Below the pieces are notes generated by a model. It saw only the letters and a program-made list of their open reading frames with translations, had not been told where the DNA came from and searched no databases. Below are positions 13,601 through 25,200 of a stretch of DNA of 64,000 nt, piece after piece. This stretch comes from Membranipora membranacea (lineage: Eukaryota; Bryozoa; Gymnolaemata; Cheilostomatida; Membraniporidae), in NCBI GenBank assembly GCA_914767715.1, contig OU612075.1, forward strand, positions 15,500,001 to 15,564,000, written 5' to 3'. How positions within the stretch are numbered: position 1 is the first letter of the stretch; each line of letters starts with the position of its first letter. Both the position numbers and the translations under genes were made by a program.

Positions 13601-16600
13601 CCTGGACAGCCTTTAAGCAGATAATCTTTCAAAGCTCTCAGAATATTATTATCGGCTGCATTGATAAATTTATAATTTATCGTGACCACCAGACATTCTG
13701 TACAAACGAGTTCTATTGTGTCATTGAGTGATAGGCCTGTTTGATTTACTCTTGCTTCTCTCTACCCATATACCATAAGATTCCATTAATGGCTACAATG
13801 TACAGTTTAATCTGCCTGATCATTTTCAATGAGATTAGCTTATTGAATTTGAACAAGATTCTCACAGTGGATCATTTGCCAATTGTTTACCTTTCACTAG
13901 ACATCAACATCTTAGCCAAGCATAATTGGATGTATTGTTGGTATCCAAGTTATTTTCCCATGAAGTCATAATCAAGATAAGCCAGTCAGAATGTTCATTT
14001 TGTTTACACTGGCATTCATAGACAACCTTCACAGAACTGATAAGGTACCAGTAGATTTAAAAATGAACAACCCTGTGGGTAAACACACAGATTATCACAT
14101 AATGCTGGCTCAACTCTTGAAGTTGACCAAGAAGAGCGGAAAATCAATGAAACTTTTTTGCAAATACTGGAGAATAGGGGCGCCAGAGAATTTAAGGTTT
14201 TTTTGCGAGGCAATCTCATTCTCGGCATAATAACTCTGTACAATGATGAGCTTTGAAGCAGAGTTTGGTGAAATAATTTGATAAAAATATACAAATGGAA
14301 TTTGGACAATTATCTAGTATTTTGCATAAAATGTTACAACTTCCCGCCCCCCCTCACTCTTCTGTCAAAGAATGATCATGATTGCACTTGCACCCAAACA
14401 ACCATCATTATAAAAATGAATATTCGCGAAATTAAAAACTCACCACATTAATTATCAGCGGCAAAAGACAGGAAGTTAGGTCAGCTTACAATGACTCCTG
14501 TCTCTCTGATTCCACTAGTGTGTCATGATGACTTGTTACAAGTGCAATGGAATGTGTGTGAAGGATTAACAAACAGTGTTGATTATACTTAATTGGACAA
14601 TTAAAAATTTTGACAACAAGGATATCAAGGTAATTATGCCTGTTATTGGCTAACCTCCCTGCTTGTGGCACTCAAGCTGACAGATTAAGATTTATTACTT
14701 TAAACGGTGTTGCCACCAGTCTAACATTTTAATACTATCTGTACGAGTGCCAACACCTACTAGGGAACTACCATCCAAGAGTGAGAGAGAAATATGCCAA
14801 AATTGCTTACTGTACGCCATATAACTGAGATGGCTGAGAATGATATAGTATAACATCAAGAGCTCCTTTGTAGACAGGTAATGAATATATACCAGGCTTA
14901 CGATAGTTGATTTACCTTTGCCTCCCTCAGCCCACATACCATAACATTCAGAGCTAACTCCATGCTCAGAGCATCTTTGGCCAACAAATAGAAATAGCTG
15001 AAAGCCTTTCACTCTCAATAATCACAAGGCGCGTCGTTTAGACTATGCCAATAATCAGTACTCATACTACTTGCTGTCACACCAAGTTTGAGTTTTTTTA
15101 GCATCAGTCAGCATATTTTCAGTAGTCAGTGGTTCTGTGGAAAATATGACCTCTGTCACATATCACTTCTCTCCACTTAGGCATGCATGTTATTTAGCCC
15201 GTATGTACTGAATGTATTTCAATATAACCAAGTTTAACCCATGAGGCCCCAGTAGCTGCTTCCACCTTTGTTGGCTTCCTATTTTCCTCTGTCGACTCAG
15301 TTGAGCTACCAAATCAGTTGTCTGAGGCAATCAATCCCAGTCTCAGTCCTAATTGATATTGCGTGGAGCAAGCCGATAGATTTTCGTTGGATGCATGCCG
15401 CAGTAGTTTTTTCACCAATCACTATATTATGTTGTTTGTAGGTATATAGGTATATATACAGTATAAATATTATAATAGCAAGGTACGAATGATGATATTA
15501 AACTATACTAAGGCAAAACAATGGGACTCTATGGGCAATCGTTATGATTGAATTAATTTTCTCCCGAACTGACAAACTTAGAGGTGTAGAACTAAGATAT
15601 AGTGTTTAGGCAACCTATCAACAGATACAAATGCTGTCAAATTGTTATCCCCTTCCGTTTTTATGAACTGAATGATTAGCTTTTTAATTGGCAGATTGAG
15701 AGGCTTGTTTGAAATCAGCATAAAATTCTGATGTAGTAAAAATTATTTCATGTTGCCCGCTTTAACGATTCCCTATCGTTAGGCTTTCAGTTTAGTGGAT
15801 TTTGTGACTTGGGATTTTTACTGATGGAACTTGGACTTTTGTCGTACAATTTATAACATTTATTGTCGAGCTTTACCGAGATTCACACCGTGAAATCTAT
15901 AAAAGATTTACACAAACAATGACTATTTATAAAAGCATTACACAGGTTCTCAAAAAGTTACCTTTATTGTGTTACTTTACAGCCTTTAAAATAAAGTGTT
16001 ATTTCCAAAATTTACAATAATAAGGTGTCAAATTAAGCCTTTACACAATTCAAGGTATATATAAAATAATTAATCCTTGCATGAGGAATGCATGTTGCAA
16101 TTAAAATGATAAGGTTAATATTCATACCTTTTGCCTTTTTCCTCTAAACTGCTTTTGTATATAATATCTTGATCTAACTGATCTGAGTTCATAATAAAGT
16201 GAGCTGCCTTCTTGCACATGTAAAATTACACTGAACCAGGAGAAGTTCTGCCAGATATACAGGGAACACACCAACACAAAGACCAGGGCGGGCCAAAATC
16301 CCCCCAGACCAATCACGGACAGCCAACGCCCCATAAAGATGTTGGGAGGTGGCCAGAAGCTGCAACACATACACTCCTCGACACAATACTGCACCCTGGA
16401 TCCCCTGTTTGAAGAGTAAATTACTCTATTGTCCCCTGAAATTGGACTGAACCTAATCCTGCAGATGAGAGCAGTGACAATTTGTTTGGAGTTGAAACGA
16501 GTCTCCAGCTTAAGCTGGTGAAACAAAAGAACTTTTAATTTGAATATATAATATAATATAATGGGTTTGTTACATAATGAATTTTAGTTTGTTTTTGTAA

Positions 16601-19600
16601 AGCTGATGAGTATCTTTACACCCGCTCCCGTTAAAATAAACTGATGGGGTATTTGGAATTACCCCCTCAAACCAGAAAATTTGAAGCGTCCATAAATTTA
16701 GGCAAATTAGATCAAACGTTATAATATATGTTTGAGTGCTTAGTATTTTCGTATCATAAGTAATTGATTACTGAGATTTGTCTCTACTTTAGGTGTAGAC
16801 GGTGGTGCCACAGCTAGTGATTCAGGCTTAGAGAGAGAAGCATGTAGCTTATTAGAGGATCATACATGTGACGTAGCGTTCTGTATAACTACTACAGTAT
16901 GCATAGAGGAGATTATGAGATTAATAACTGGTGATCAAAGGTAGGTGTATTATAGGATATGAGTTAATGGCGTGAGGGAGGAGAAGTGAGGGGAAGTCAC
17001 CATGATTAGCTAACGCTAACTTCAAACTACTGCTGTTGCAAGTTTTTGCTCATTGAATTCTGTATAGCTCTGAGATAACTAATTGAGGCTTTAAGGGCTA
17101 CCCAAAGACCAAAGCATGTTATAGTCAGGCAGTCACTTGTGATAAAGTTGTGTCAGTTTTGCATGGTAAACAATTCAATGCTCTACTTGGCATGAACTAT
17201 TGATGGTGGAAAGAGTGCCTTCCATGAGGGAAGGTAACTCTCATTCTCTGCATTATGTCACAGTCTCCAGGAAGTGCTAATTCATGTCAAGTAGAGCATC
17301 GAACTTTTTTACAATGTAAATCTGACACAACTTTATCATAATTAATTGCCTGGCTATAAAATTCTTTGGGCTTTGGGTAGCCTCTAAGTTTCTTATAGAC
17401 AGTTTTCTTAGCTCTAATTTGAGTTTTCATCTCCAGTTTGGTACTTTTTACCCGTGCCGCTTATAATAGGATAAAAATGATTTTTGATTCAGAATCTGCA
17501 CCATAGAAATCTCACAGTGACATATTTTGGGAAACAATTTTGGTATTCGAATAGTCAATTATATCAATTTCTGCCTGTATTGCGGACAAATTTCATGGAA
17601 ATTTTCATTAATTTAGTCACTAAAATTGAGACTTTCAACTTTCAAGTCCGCAATGTTTTGGAAACACTGTCCCTCCCTCGCAGAGAATGAGAGTTACCTT
17701 CCCTTATGGAAGGCACTCTTCCCACCATCAATTGTCCATGCCAAGTAGAGCATTGAATTTCTTTACCATGCAAATTTACACACAACAATATCATAAGTCT
17801 TTGTGTAGCCTTATATCTCAGAATTATCACCTAACAGGCGAATAATTTGCTCAAACTGATCTTCAAAATTTCAGGGTATGAAATTAACGCACCAGCTGAT
17901 GACGTCATAATTGTCCACTAGTCAGAGTGGAACTAGCTCACAATGTGCGTTTGATAATTAATTTCATACCCTGATTTTGAGTTTGCGCAAATGATTTGTC
18001 AACCAGGTGACAATACTGAAATTGCAGCCTCATTTGTTAGTTTTGAGTTATACAGAATTCAATAAGCACACATTTGCCTGTGTTGCAGCAGTGGTTTAAG
18101 GTATAGTAACGGCATAAACCAATTATGTAGTTTTATGTTTCACTGGGAGATCCCAAAAAAGTAAGGTTTATATGCGTCACGTCATATGACGCGATATCAT
18201 GGCCATCGAAGTCATGAAGATGCAATGTTGCTTTCATATTAACTTTTGAGCTTTTGGTGATAGAATCATCTTATTCAGCGTTCACACCTATATTTGCTCT
18301 AGAATAAATTTGTCTACAATATTTTTATTCTAAGGTATATTCTCATTGAATTCGCAAAATTTGGACATAATATCTAGATTTGAATAAAAATCGGTATGTA
18401 CCAATCACTAATCAGCTGAGGCTGACCCTTAGGAGGTATTAAAAATGAGTCACACCGTTATGACAAGGTATAACCGACTAGGATTATGCATCTGAAAACC
18501 ACCTTTACGTTGCTATATAAAACAAGATGATCAACCAAAATTTTTTAGCCGTTACTATACCCTAATATATTACAGGCTCAGCCTAACAATATTATTATTG
18601 CCTTGTTGTCACTAGTGGAGTTGTGTTTCAGGAACAAAATCTTGAAGAAATCTCAAACTGATACTAATATTATAATTCCTCAAATATGGGCATGTAAAGG
18701 GCATGTAGCTCTCCAACTCCTTAGACTCATTATTTAGGTATTGCTAAACAACAACATTAATATCATCCTCAATTACATACCTAACCAAACGTATCATTGC
18801 AGTGTAGGCATCTGCATCAAATAATCAGCTTTGAAAATAATTGAAAATAATTTGAAAAAAATTGGAATAAATTTGAAAATAATTGAAGGTAATTAATAAA
18901 CATTTCATTTTACAGCATTGATTTTGAAGAGCTTGTTGACCTCTGCTGGTCCCGACTGGACAGCAGTCCTCTATGTAGTTCAGCTGATGCTTCTGATGTA
19001 GTTAGTGAGATAAACGATATGTGGAGAACGCGTCAGAGAGTTGTCCGCCCTCCATCTCTTCCCCAGACTGGCTCGACTAACTCGACAAGAGACATCATGA
19101 ACTCTATGAAGTTTTCTTGTGAACAGGAAAGAGATGCTTACATACAAACTTTCAAGTCAGTGGTGGAAGGGTCCAGACTACTAGATCTACTCAAAGAGTT
19201 CGGCTTGACTAACGCTGATATTGAACAGCAGAGAGTAAGTGATACAGTAGCATGTCTTGACAAGCTTTGTTTGTGTTATGACAGGCTACAGTAGGCTGTC
19301 TCAGATTTACTGAATTTTGTCTTAGCTATCTTATTTTACCATTTTGCATCAAACTTTGCAGAAAGATACTGGTTTCTTAGGATGGTAGATTTCCCTTACA
19401 ATCCTACAGAAACAGAAGTTAGGATTGAGTCAATATGATCACACCACCTTTCCTATAGATTTTGGTGTACAGGCAAATGTCTAATGGTAGAGAAAGTAAC
19501 CAGGCAAATCTAAAACCATGTATTGATTTGAACAGTCTAAGTAGTGCGTAGGTTTTTGTTTAGGTAGGGTAGATCGAGTTCGATACGCTCTGCCTAGTTT

Positions 19601-21270
19601 TGGAGTTGCTCCCCTTGAGTGGCGAGTGGCTTACCGATATGGGGAGACCCGTAATGCAGGCATATTGGCACAAATTTAATCTTGAGTGAAGGCGGTTGAT
19701 GGTAACCCAAACCATTCCACACACACAAAAATATAAAGCCTTCTTTGGGAACCTGTCACCATTTTCACTATCACTGAACACATAAACAAATTTTGCTTGT
19801 ATAAAAAATGAAACAGTTTTAGCTTCCATCTACTTCCTTTTCTTTCACAGAGAGACCTTATGGATTATGTATTAAGATATCAGAAGAATTCCGTAAACAC
19901 AGAAAACGTCAGACAGTAAGATTTATGTCTACTTAAATTAAAGATTTGTGGAGCACGAGTCAGAGAGGCTAGCTCTAGTAGGGCCATCATGGAGTTTATA
20001 AAGTTTTCTTGTGAACAGGAAAGACATTCTTACATACAAACCTTCAAGTCAGTGGTTAAAGGTTCCAGGCTACTAGATAACCTTGGCATCTGAAAGCCCA
20101 ATGGCAGATGAATGAGACTCCATACAGCAATATATATGTAATATATCATTTAAGTTGGCCATTTAAGATTGATTGATCTGACTTATTGAAGTGTGTGGAA
20201 TCAGAAACTGAAGCTAATATGTTGTCGGAGCCTCCTCTTGCTGACTGCTCTGAAATTTGAGATTACTTTCATCAGGGTATCCACCTAAAACGCCTCAGAC
20301 AAGTTACAAACTGACATGTATTATGAATATGATGTTATTTCAGACACTTAGAGCGTAGAGAGGCTTACCATAATTTAGTGCTAAACTACAAGGATGATCA
20401 GATAGCCAGGCTTATAGTAGAGAACAGACGGTTCAAACTCATGCTTCAGACTGCACTACGAGCGGTAAGTGAATTCAAATACATGTATGCATATACATAC
20501 CTATGGTTTTTGTTGTTGCCTGTTGGTATTTCGACCAATCAGCGTTCTTATTTAACTAATGAGACCATGATATTCCCACAAAAGAAAAAATATAAGTTTT
20601 CTTATAAATGGAGTTATTGTACAGGCAAAACATATTCAATTGATATTAAATTTACTATTACTCGGCTTTGTTTCTGGTTAACTCGCATAATTAAAACTAC
20701 TCTTATTCCTATCATCTCTTCAATGATGATATCAGACTTTTGGAATCGCTGATAACCACTTTGTGAGTTCGTCGATGTTGGTCGCATAACTTAATTTAGT
20801 ATATACTTTAATCCTGTAAGGTATGTAGTTCTCTTCTCTAACCGCTGACTTATCTCCCCCTGCCTCTTCAATACCGATATTACGCTTATTTTTTTTGGCA
20901 GACAACATTATCATGGTTGATGTTTTACATAATGTGCCAATCAATTTACGGCGAAGGTTAGGTGGGGCGGGCGGAAAGGAAGAGAAAATGTTAGTATCTT
21001 GTTTGGAGGATTGTAAAATGGAGAATAAGATTGATAGGTGATAGTATAGATTAGCTAATATAGATACTGTTGTAGTGATCAGTAAAATGTGTTTGTTGGC
21101 TTGTTTTTGCGGTACTAACTGATATGTTATGACAGGGTGAGATAGAGACTGATTGCAATCAATAAATCATACCTGGATAAGCTCTAGTCACTGATTCTGC
21201 CATGATTCTGTCTGTTGGTTTTATACAGAGAATAAACGCTCAATCCACATTCACAAATGGATCTCAATAA
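4692..21270 (+). CDS. Unrecognised ten-exon protein with helical C-terminal half
   Basis: Exons: 4692-4761, 5698-5751, 7286-7396, 8589-8636, 11431-11490, 16793-16940, 18916-19234, 19851-19915, 20344-20464 and 21229-21270 (stop TAA). All have GT-AG borders and matching phases. If ATG 4701 is the start, the product is 342 aa. The exon begins nine bases earlier after an acceptor-like 'ctctctgtag', so an upstream exon may exist. Residues ~20-110 are Ser/Pro-rich, including a PPPPEYS segment that resembles a PPxY-type WW ligand. Residues ~110-165 contain GDQSIDFEELVDLC, which resembles the end of an EF-hand without a full loop. From about residue 225 the protein is charged and helical (CEQERDAY, RLLDLLKEFGL, HLERREAYHNL, DDQIARLIVENRRFK), probably a coiled coil. 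No signal peptide or membrane segment is seen. An AATAAA overlaps the stop codon. I do not recognise the family and assign no function. Confidence 0.72.
5819..5872. repeat. Near-perfect hairpin
   Basis: 'ccagcattggagttgccccc' is followed after a short loop by its reverse complement with few mismatches. The arms are about 30 bp and the loop ~8 bp. It lies in an intron of the 4.7-21.3 kb gene. It could be a solo hairpin transposon remnant. Confidence 0.6.
6880..7190. mobile_element. Hairpin (MITE-like) element, ~150 bp inverted arms
   Basis: The left arm starts 'agtgattgtggaggaatcag' near 6882. The right arm ends with its complement near 7185. Similarity continues inward through 'ggtatcattc' and 'gagctgat' to a short centre near 7030. 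No coding potential is present, so it is probably a non-autonomous DNA transposon in intron 2. Confidence 0.6.
7628..8092 (+). pseudogene. LINE reverse-transcriptase C-terminal fragment
   Basis: The open frame (149 aa from an internal Met) reads like the region after the reverse-transcriptase palm of non-LTR elements: 'YTGLIRCHLEYCASLMHS', then 'IENRCLKVFDF' and 'FNSLPHHIK'. No catalytic motifs or endonuclease are nearby, so this is a 5'-truncated relic. It lies in intron 3 of the surrounding gene, on the same strand. Confidence 0.7.
10172..10245 (+). repeat. tRNA-derived SINE head
   Basis: It carries an A-box-like 'ggtgcagtgatagcatcc' and a B-box-like 'gtgttcgaccca' at tRNA-like spacing, but no clean cloverleaf. 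A related copy on the other strand lies at about 9955-10025. These are more likely SINE fragments than functional tRNA genes. Confidence 0.45.
10432..10700. repeat. Dispersed repeat, copy 1 (copy 2 at 58479-58740)
   Basis: It begins 'tctgcctgcaagatagcctt' and runs through 'agtctatctctgcagcacag' to 'cctatgctgcagagaaaaac'. The same order with scattered mismatches occurs at 58479-58740 in the same orientation. It is non-coding and of unknown class. Confidence 0.7.
12170..15195. repeat. Large nested inverted repeat (~3 kb)
   Basis: 12178-13034 is repeated in reverse complement at about 14414-15190. Nested inside, about 13365-13510 is repeated in reverse complement at 13785-13920. Arm identity looks high, with small indels such as the extra segment at 12505. 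The left arm is interrupted by a MITE (13036-13370) that the right arm lacks. Short open frames in both arms (12486-12746 and 14695-15018) are the same sequence read twice and have no family motif. It lies in intron 5. Confidence 0.75.
13036..13375. mobile_element. MITE with 'cccacgaaat' inverted termini
   Basis: It starts 'gctagacaggcccacgaaat' and ends with the complement near 13365 ('atttcgtgggctc..'). A diverged copy lies at 29010-29305 in gene A's first intron. Internal sequence such as 'gtcattggccagttggtac' is shared. It is inserted in one arm of the larger palindrome only. Confidence 0.65.
17025..18105. mobile_element. Long-TIR hairpin element split by a nested composite element
   Basis: The outer ends (17025-17096 and 17831-18105) are inverted repeats of each other ('ctactgctg', 'gctcattgaattctgtatag', 'cagggtatgaaatta'). 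They match an uninterrupted copy at 48985-49300. Between them, 17097-17830 is an inserted composite repeat bounded by 'ggctaccc' and its complement. Related copies occur at 25338-26045 (opposite orientation) and, in part, 39705-40205. It lies in intron 6. Confidence 0.65.
19943..20082 (+). pseudogene. Degenerate duplicate of exon 7 (intronic)
   Basis: It matches exon 18916-19234 piecewise. 'gtggag-acg-gtcagagag' is followed by 'aagttttcttgtgaacagga' and 'tcaagtcagtggt', ending 'aggctactagat'. About 50 bp of the exon middle is missing and a TAG follows the first block in the original frame. It lacks the acceptor and donor, so it is a decayed exon duplication lying between exons 8 and 9. Confidence 0.8.
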
Positions 21271-22228
21271 ACAGACCTAATCTAGCGAGAAGTGTCGGGC
21301 CATATGTCAGGGGAGATTACTCTTCATCAAGAGTATCCTAAGCCACTCACAGTCACAGGACTCTCACTATGAGGCAACTTACATGGTCATTACGCTAATA
21401 TATACTATCACTGGGCTAGTAGGAATGCTGTCATCAGGAAGGGTTCGAGCCTCCCTGCCGTCATTAGATTAATGTCATGTCGGTGCTTGCTCCGATTGGC
21501 TGGTTTCCCACTCTAAGATGACACAACTTTATATTATATTGAGATTGAAACTGCATCCGACTAATTTTCTTTGTATTCGAATTGTCTTACTGAAGCTAAC
21601 CAGATTATATAGAATTGTTGTTTTAGTTATCGACAGCTTCATAGCTACCACTGATTATATAATTCGAAAAGAATCATATACTTTTTTGAATCACAGCAAG
21701 GTTAGTTGCCTATTTAAGACCTGCGATTTAATTTATATCACAGTTTCGTCCCATGTTTTTTGTTCAGTCATTTTCTCCTTTTGGCACTTACTATCAGATC
21801 AGTAGATTACTCTCATGATCAGGATGTTGTAGTTCAGGAGTCAGGAGTTCAATCCCTTTAGTATTATAAAAATTAGTATAAAATCAACACTCATAAAAGC
21901 GTTTATTGACAAGTCATCACTTATGTAATATGTTATATGTTTAATATGAATGCTTTATTTAGGCAAGGAAACAGTAAACATTTTGTCTGAAAACATCTAA
22001 CATCCTCACTGCCAAATTAACTAAATATTGTATCAAAAAAACAGAATTTTCTCTGGACACCCAAAAGTGATGGATTGAACAATTTTCAAACATGTACTTC
22101 AAAAACAACTTGCGTAACAAACATGGGTAAAAAATAACAGTGCATCATTTAACATGATGGTTTTATACACATTGAACAGAGCAGACAACTAACAATGATG
22201 ATTAGCAATAACATACTGGGCTGGCAAT
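21271..22228. other. Convergent intergenic region
   Basis: The space between the 3' ends of the + strand gene and gene A (- strand). It holds tRNA-like B-box fragments near 21440 and 21845 (for example 'ggttcgagcctccc') that look like SINE relics. A 'tttatt' near 21955 could be a polyadenylation signal for gene A. No coding sequence is seen. Confidence 0.5.
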
Positions 22229-25200
22229 TTATGAGTTCCCCGATTGACATTCAGGCAGAACAGTGGGGCAATCGATCGGCACTGCAAACACATCCAGCAG
22301 ACATTCCCAACATTTACATCCAACTCTAAATTTTCTGCCCCTCGTACGCGTATCCTTACATGATTGGGTGGTGAGCTGGAGCTCCGCCCTGGTATTGATA
22401 TCTCCAAATCTCGGCCTACCTACAACCACAGTTATTGATACGCTGACACTAACATCACTGGTAGCATTCAATCACATAAATCATATCACATGTACTCAAA
22501 AATGAATGGCCAAGATTTAACATAGCTCTAAATTAAAGACAAAGTTTGTGTATGTGGCAAAACATAGGTCAACTATATACAGTATACTTGCTAGAGAAAC
22601 ATGTATTTCGGTTTTATGTGATATTATTTATTACAAGTAATTACAAGTGGTGAAGTCGTAGCGGAAGGTTCCAATTGTTGGGTCTTTCATCGTCGGTCCT
22701 TTACAGTTATCTAATCTACCAGGTATATCATAGGTTATAAACGATACATAATCTCTGTATGGCACAAGATCCTCAATATTCCTGAAAATAAAAATAAATC
22801 AGAGTTAGTTGAGCGAGTTTAGAAGTGACCTAATGTTAGCTAGCTAGCTCAGGTGGAAGTCTATATAATGTTGAGAAGGTATGTAAATAGCCTTCAACTT
22901 TTACACCTGCGCATACTATACTCCTCTAGGGTTCATTGGTATTTTCAGCTTGTAAACATCCAATATAATAATATAGTATTTTCAGAGCACATATGGGAAA
23001 TGTTGCACCAAGAAAACCAAATACAGAAACAATCCAGCCGTAGTTTAGAGTTAACTTACACTGTACCGATAGAGATTGGTTCATTACCATCTGTATCCTC
23101 TGTATAATCTATCTCCTGCCACTCCCCTCCATTCTTATTGAGCTCATAGTTCAGGCGTGTTGTGAGGTACAACTAAAATACCAAAAAGTACGGCATCAAC
23201 TGCTCAGGAGTGTTGTAATAGCTGCATTAGCTGCATAAGCTGCATAAGCTGCATTAGCTGCATTAGCTGCATGAGCTGCATAACCTGCATAAGCTGCATA
23301 TGCTGCATAGGTTGTACTGTACAAGAAAACTGGACATGGACTGGACATGGACATGGACATGGCCAGCAGTCATATATGTAGTAGAATAGGAACAGTTCAC
23401 ATCTGTCTGTTTATTAATTTCTTCCATGAAAATAAGTCAGTATGTAGTTGTATAGGCAGGAAGAATACATATACTGACCGTGTAAGTAGGCCTAGGATCC
23501 GCGGTTTGAAGCTCAGGAGCACCAGCAGGGTAGATGAATGTACTTGTGCGGTTGTAACTCAAGCTGGCCTCCGTACAATCAGAATTGAATGTCGTTGACA
23601 GAGAGTGTATCCTTACTGGGTTTTCGTCTACAATCAAATATATAGGGTTGACGTCGTCTCAATCTGACCTAGGATTTGCGATGTTACCTTGGTTATATAC
23701 CGGGCTGGGTGCATGGTTTGCAGTATGTTTAAGATGCTGAGACTTTCCAATCATAATGATTTTGGGACCGCTGCACACTAATGACAAAACTAAAATTCAC
23801 TGTCTCAAATCCATTAATTGCCAGTTTACTGAAGACTACCAGATTCTGGGTTGTGATCACTTGGAAACATAAGAAAAGATACGAGGAAAGCATCATTACA
23901 GTCTTTTCCATGATTGATTGATCAAACTTATATATAAAACACAAGCTCAGCTAATACCGATGTGATACCTAAGCAATCAATGATACAGTTAGATTGACAT
24001 ATCTTGACGTACAGTAAGACCAGAAACATTTATTTACATGTTTATTGGTTTCACCAATCAAGTACTGCTGTTTGACTTTTGATGGAAATAAATAAATAGG
24101 GCATGTTCTTAGCGCCGTGCTATGACAGCTGCAAATACGACAAGAAACATTTTACCATCTCGCTTAAAGGATATTGGAGTTTTCGGATCACCTTTTCTTC
24201 TACCGAGCAAAACGGGCGGGCCGCCATAGCATGAAAAACACATTTACTAATGGTATCCATAAAAATGTATTCTTTTGAGTAGGTATCTGGGCATCTTTTA
24301 TGTAACAAAATGCCATAGGATATTTAGGTTAGAATAAGAGCAGTGTTATAAGCAAGCAGTTTTGACGTGGTGCATGACATAAAGCTTAGTCAGCAGCCAA
24401 CGCAGCGGGCGTGTAACCTTAGGTTATACATGATGATCAAATCTGACACTAAAAGACAAACAATATAACCTCTTACTTCCTTTTCCTGTTTTATTGCCCA
24501 TGCTCAAAGGGTATACTCAGAATACTGAAAATATTCAGACTAAAATTTGTGGCATTCTCTATCTATTTCAGGCTGTTTTGTTGGTATTGATACAATACAA
24601 GGATTAGACTGAAAGTAGATTTATACTTATTTTGAGGTAGTTATTTGCACCAGCTTAACTCAATCCCGATCATGTACTTTCTGTTTATAGAATCAAAGCT
24701 TCATCAAAGTTTAATAAAGGATGTTCAAAGACTCGATAGCCGGATGACACTGATGATGTTATGGAACTATAAAATCTTTTTTTTGGCAGGGGTTGTTAGC
24801 TAATTGAGGCCATTGGATAAGGTCTAGAAATCAAATTAGCCCAATAGGTTTCGTTGGTGATTAGATCTACTGGGGTCCTTGTGATTCGTAACTAGCTAAG
24901 CAGGGTGTGTAAGACAATATGACCACGCGTCGATGTCGATGAGAAGATACTTGATTTGACTTGATAGAAGATTTGAGTGCAAAAATGGTACTTAGGGTTG
25001 TGCCTGTTATCGTTATGGTTTTCAACAACCATTACTGCCTTTCCATGTTTGTAACAGCAAGCTATTAACCAAATAAGATCATAGAACAGGAATAAGACTA
25101 GTGGAGTATGTATACTTACTATTACAGTCGGTGCCGGACACATTACAGTCACATAGACATAGATATTCATCATTATCATCATCAGTATCTGAGCCAGCGT

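Noticed and set aside
23215-23310. Regularly spaced short repeats as a possible CRISPR array
   Set aside because: Contiguous 9-mers without unique spacers, inside an intron of an animal gene.
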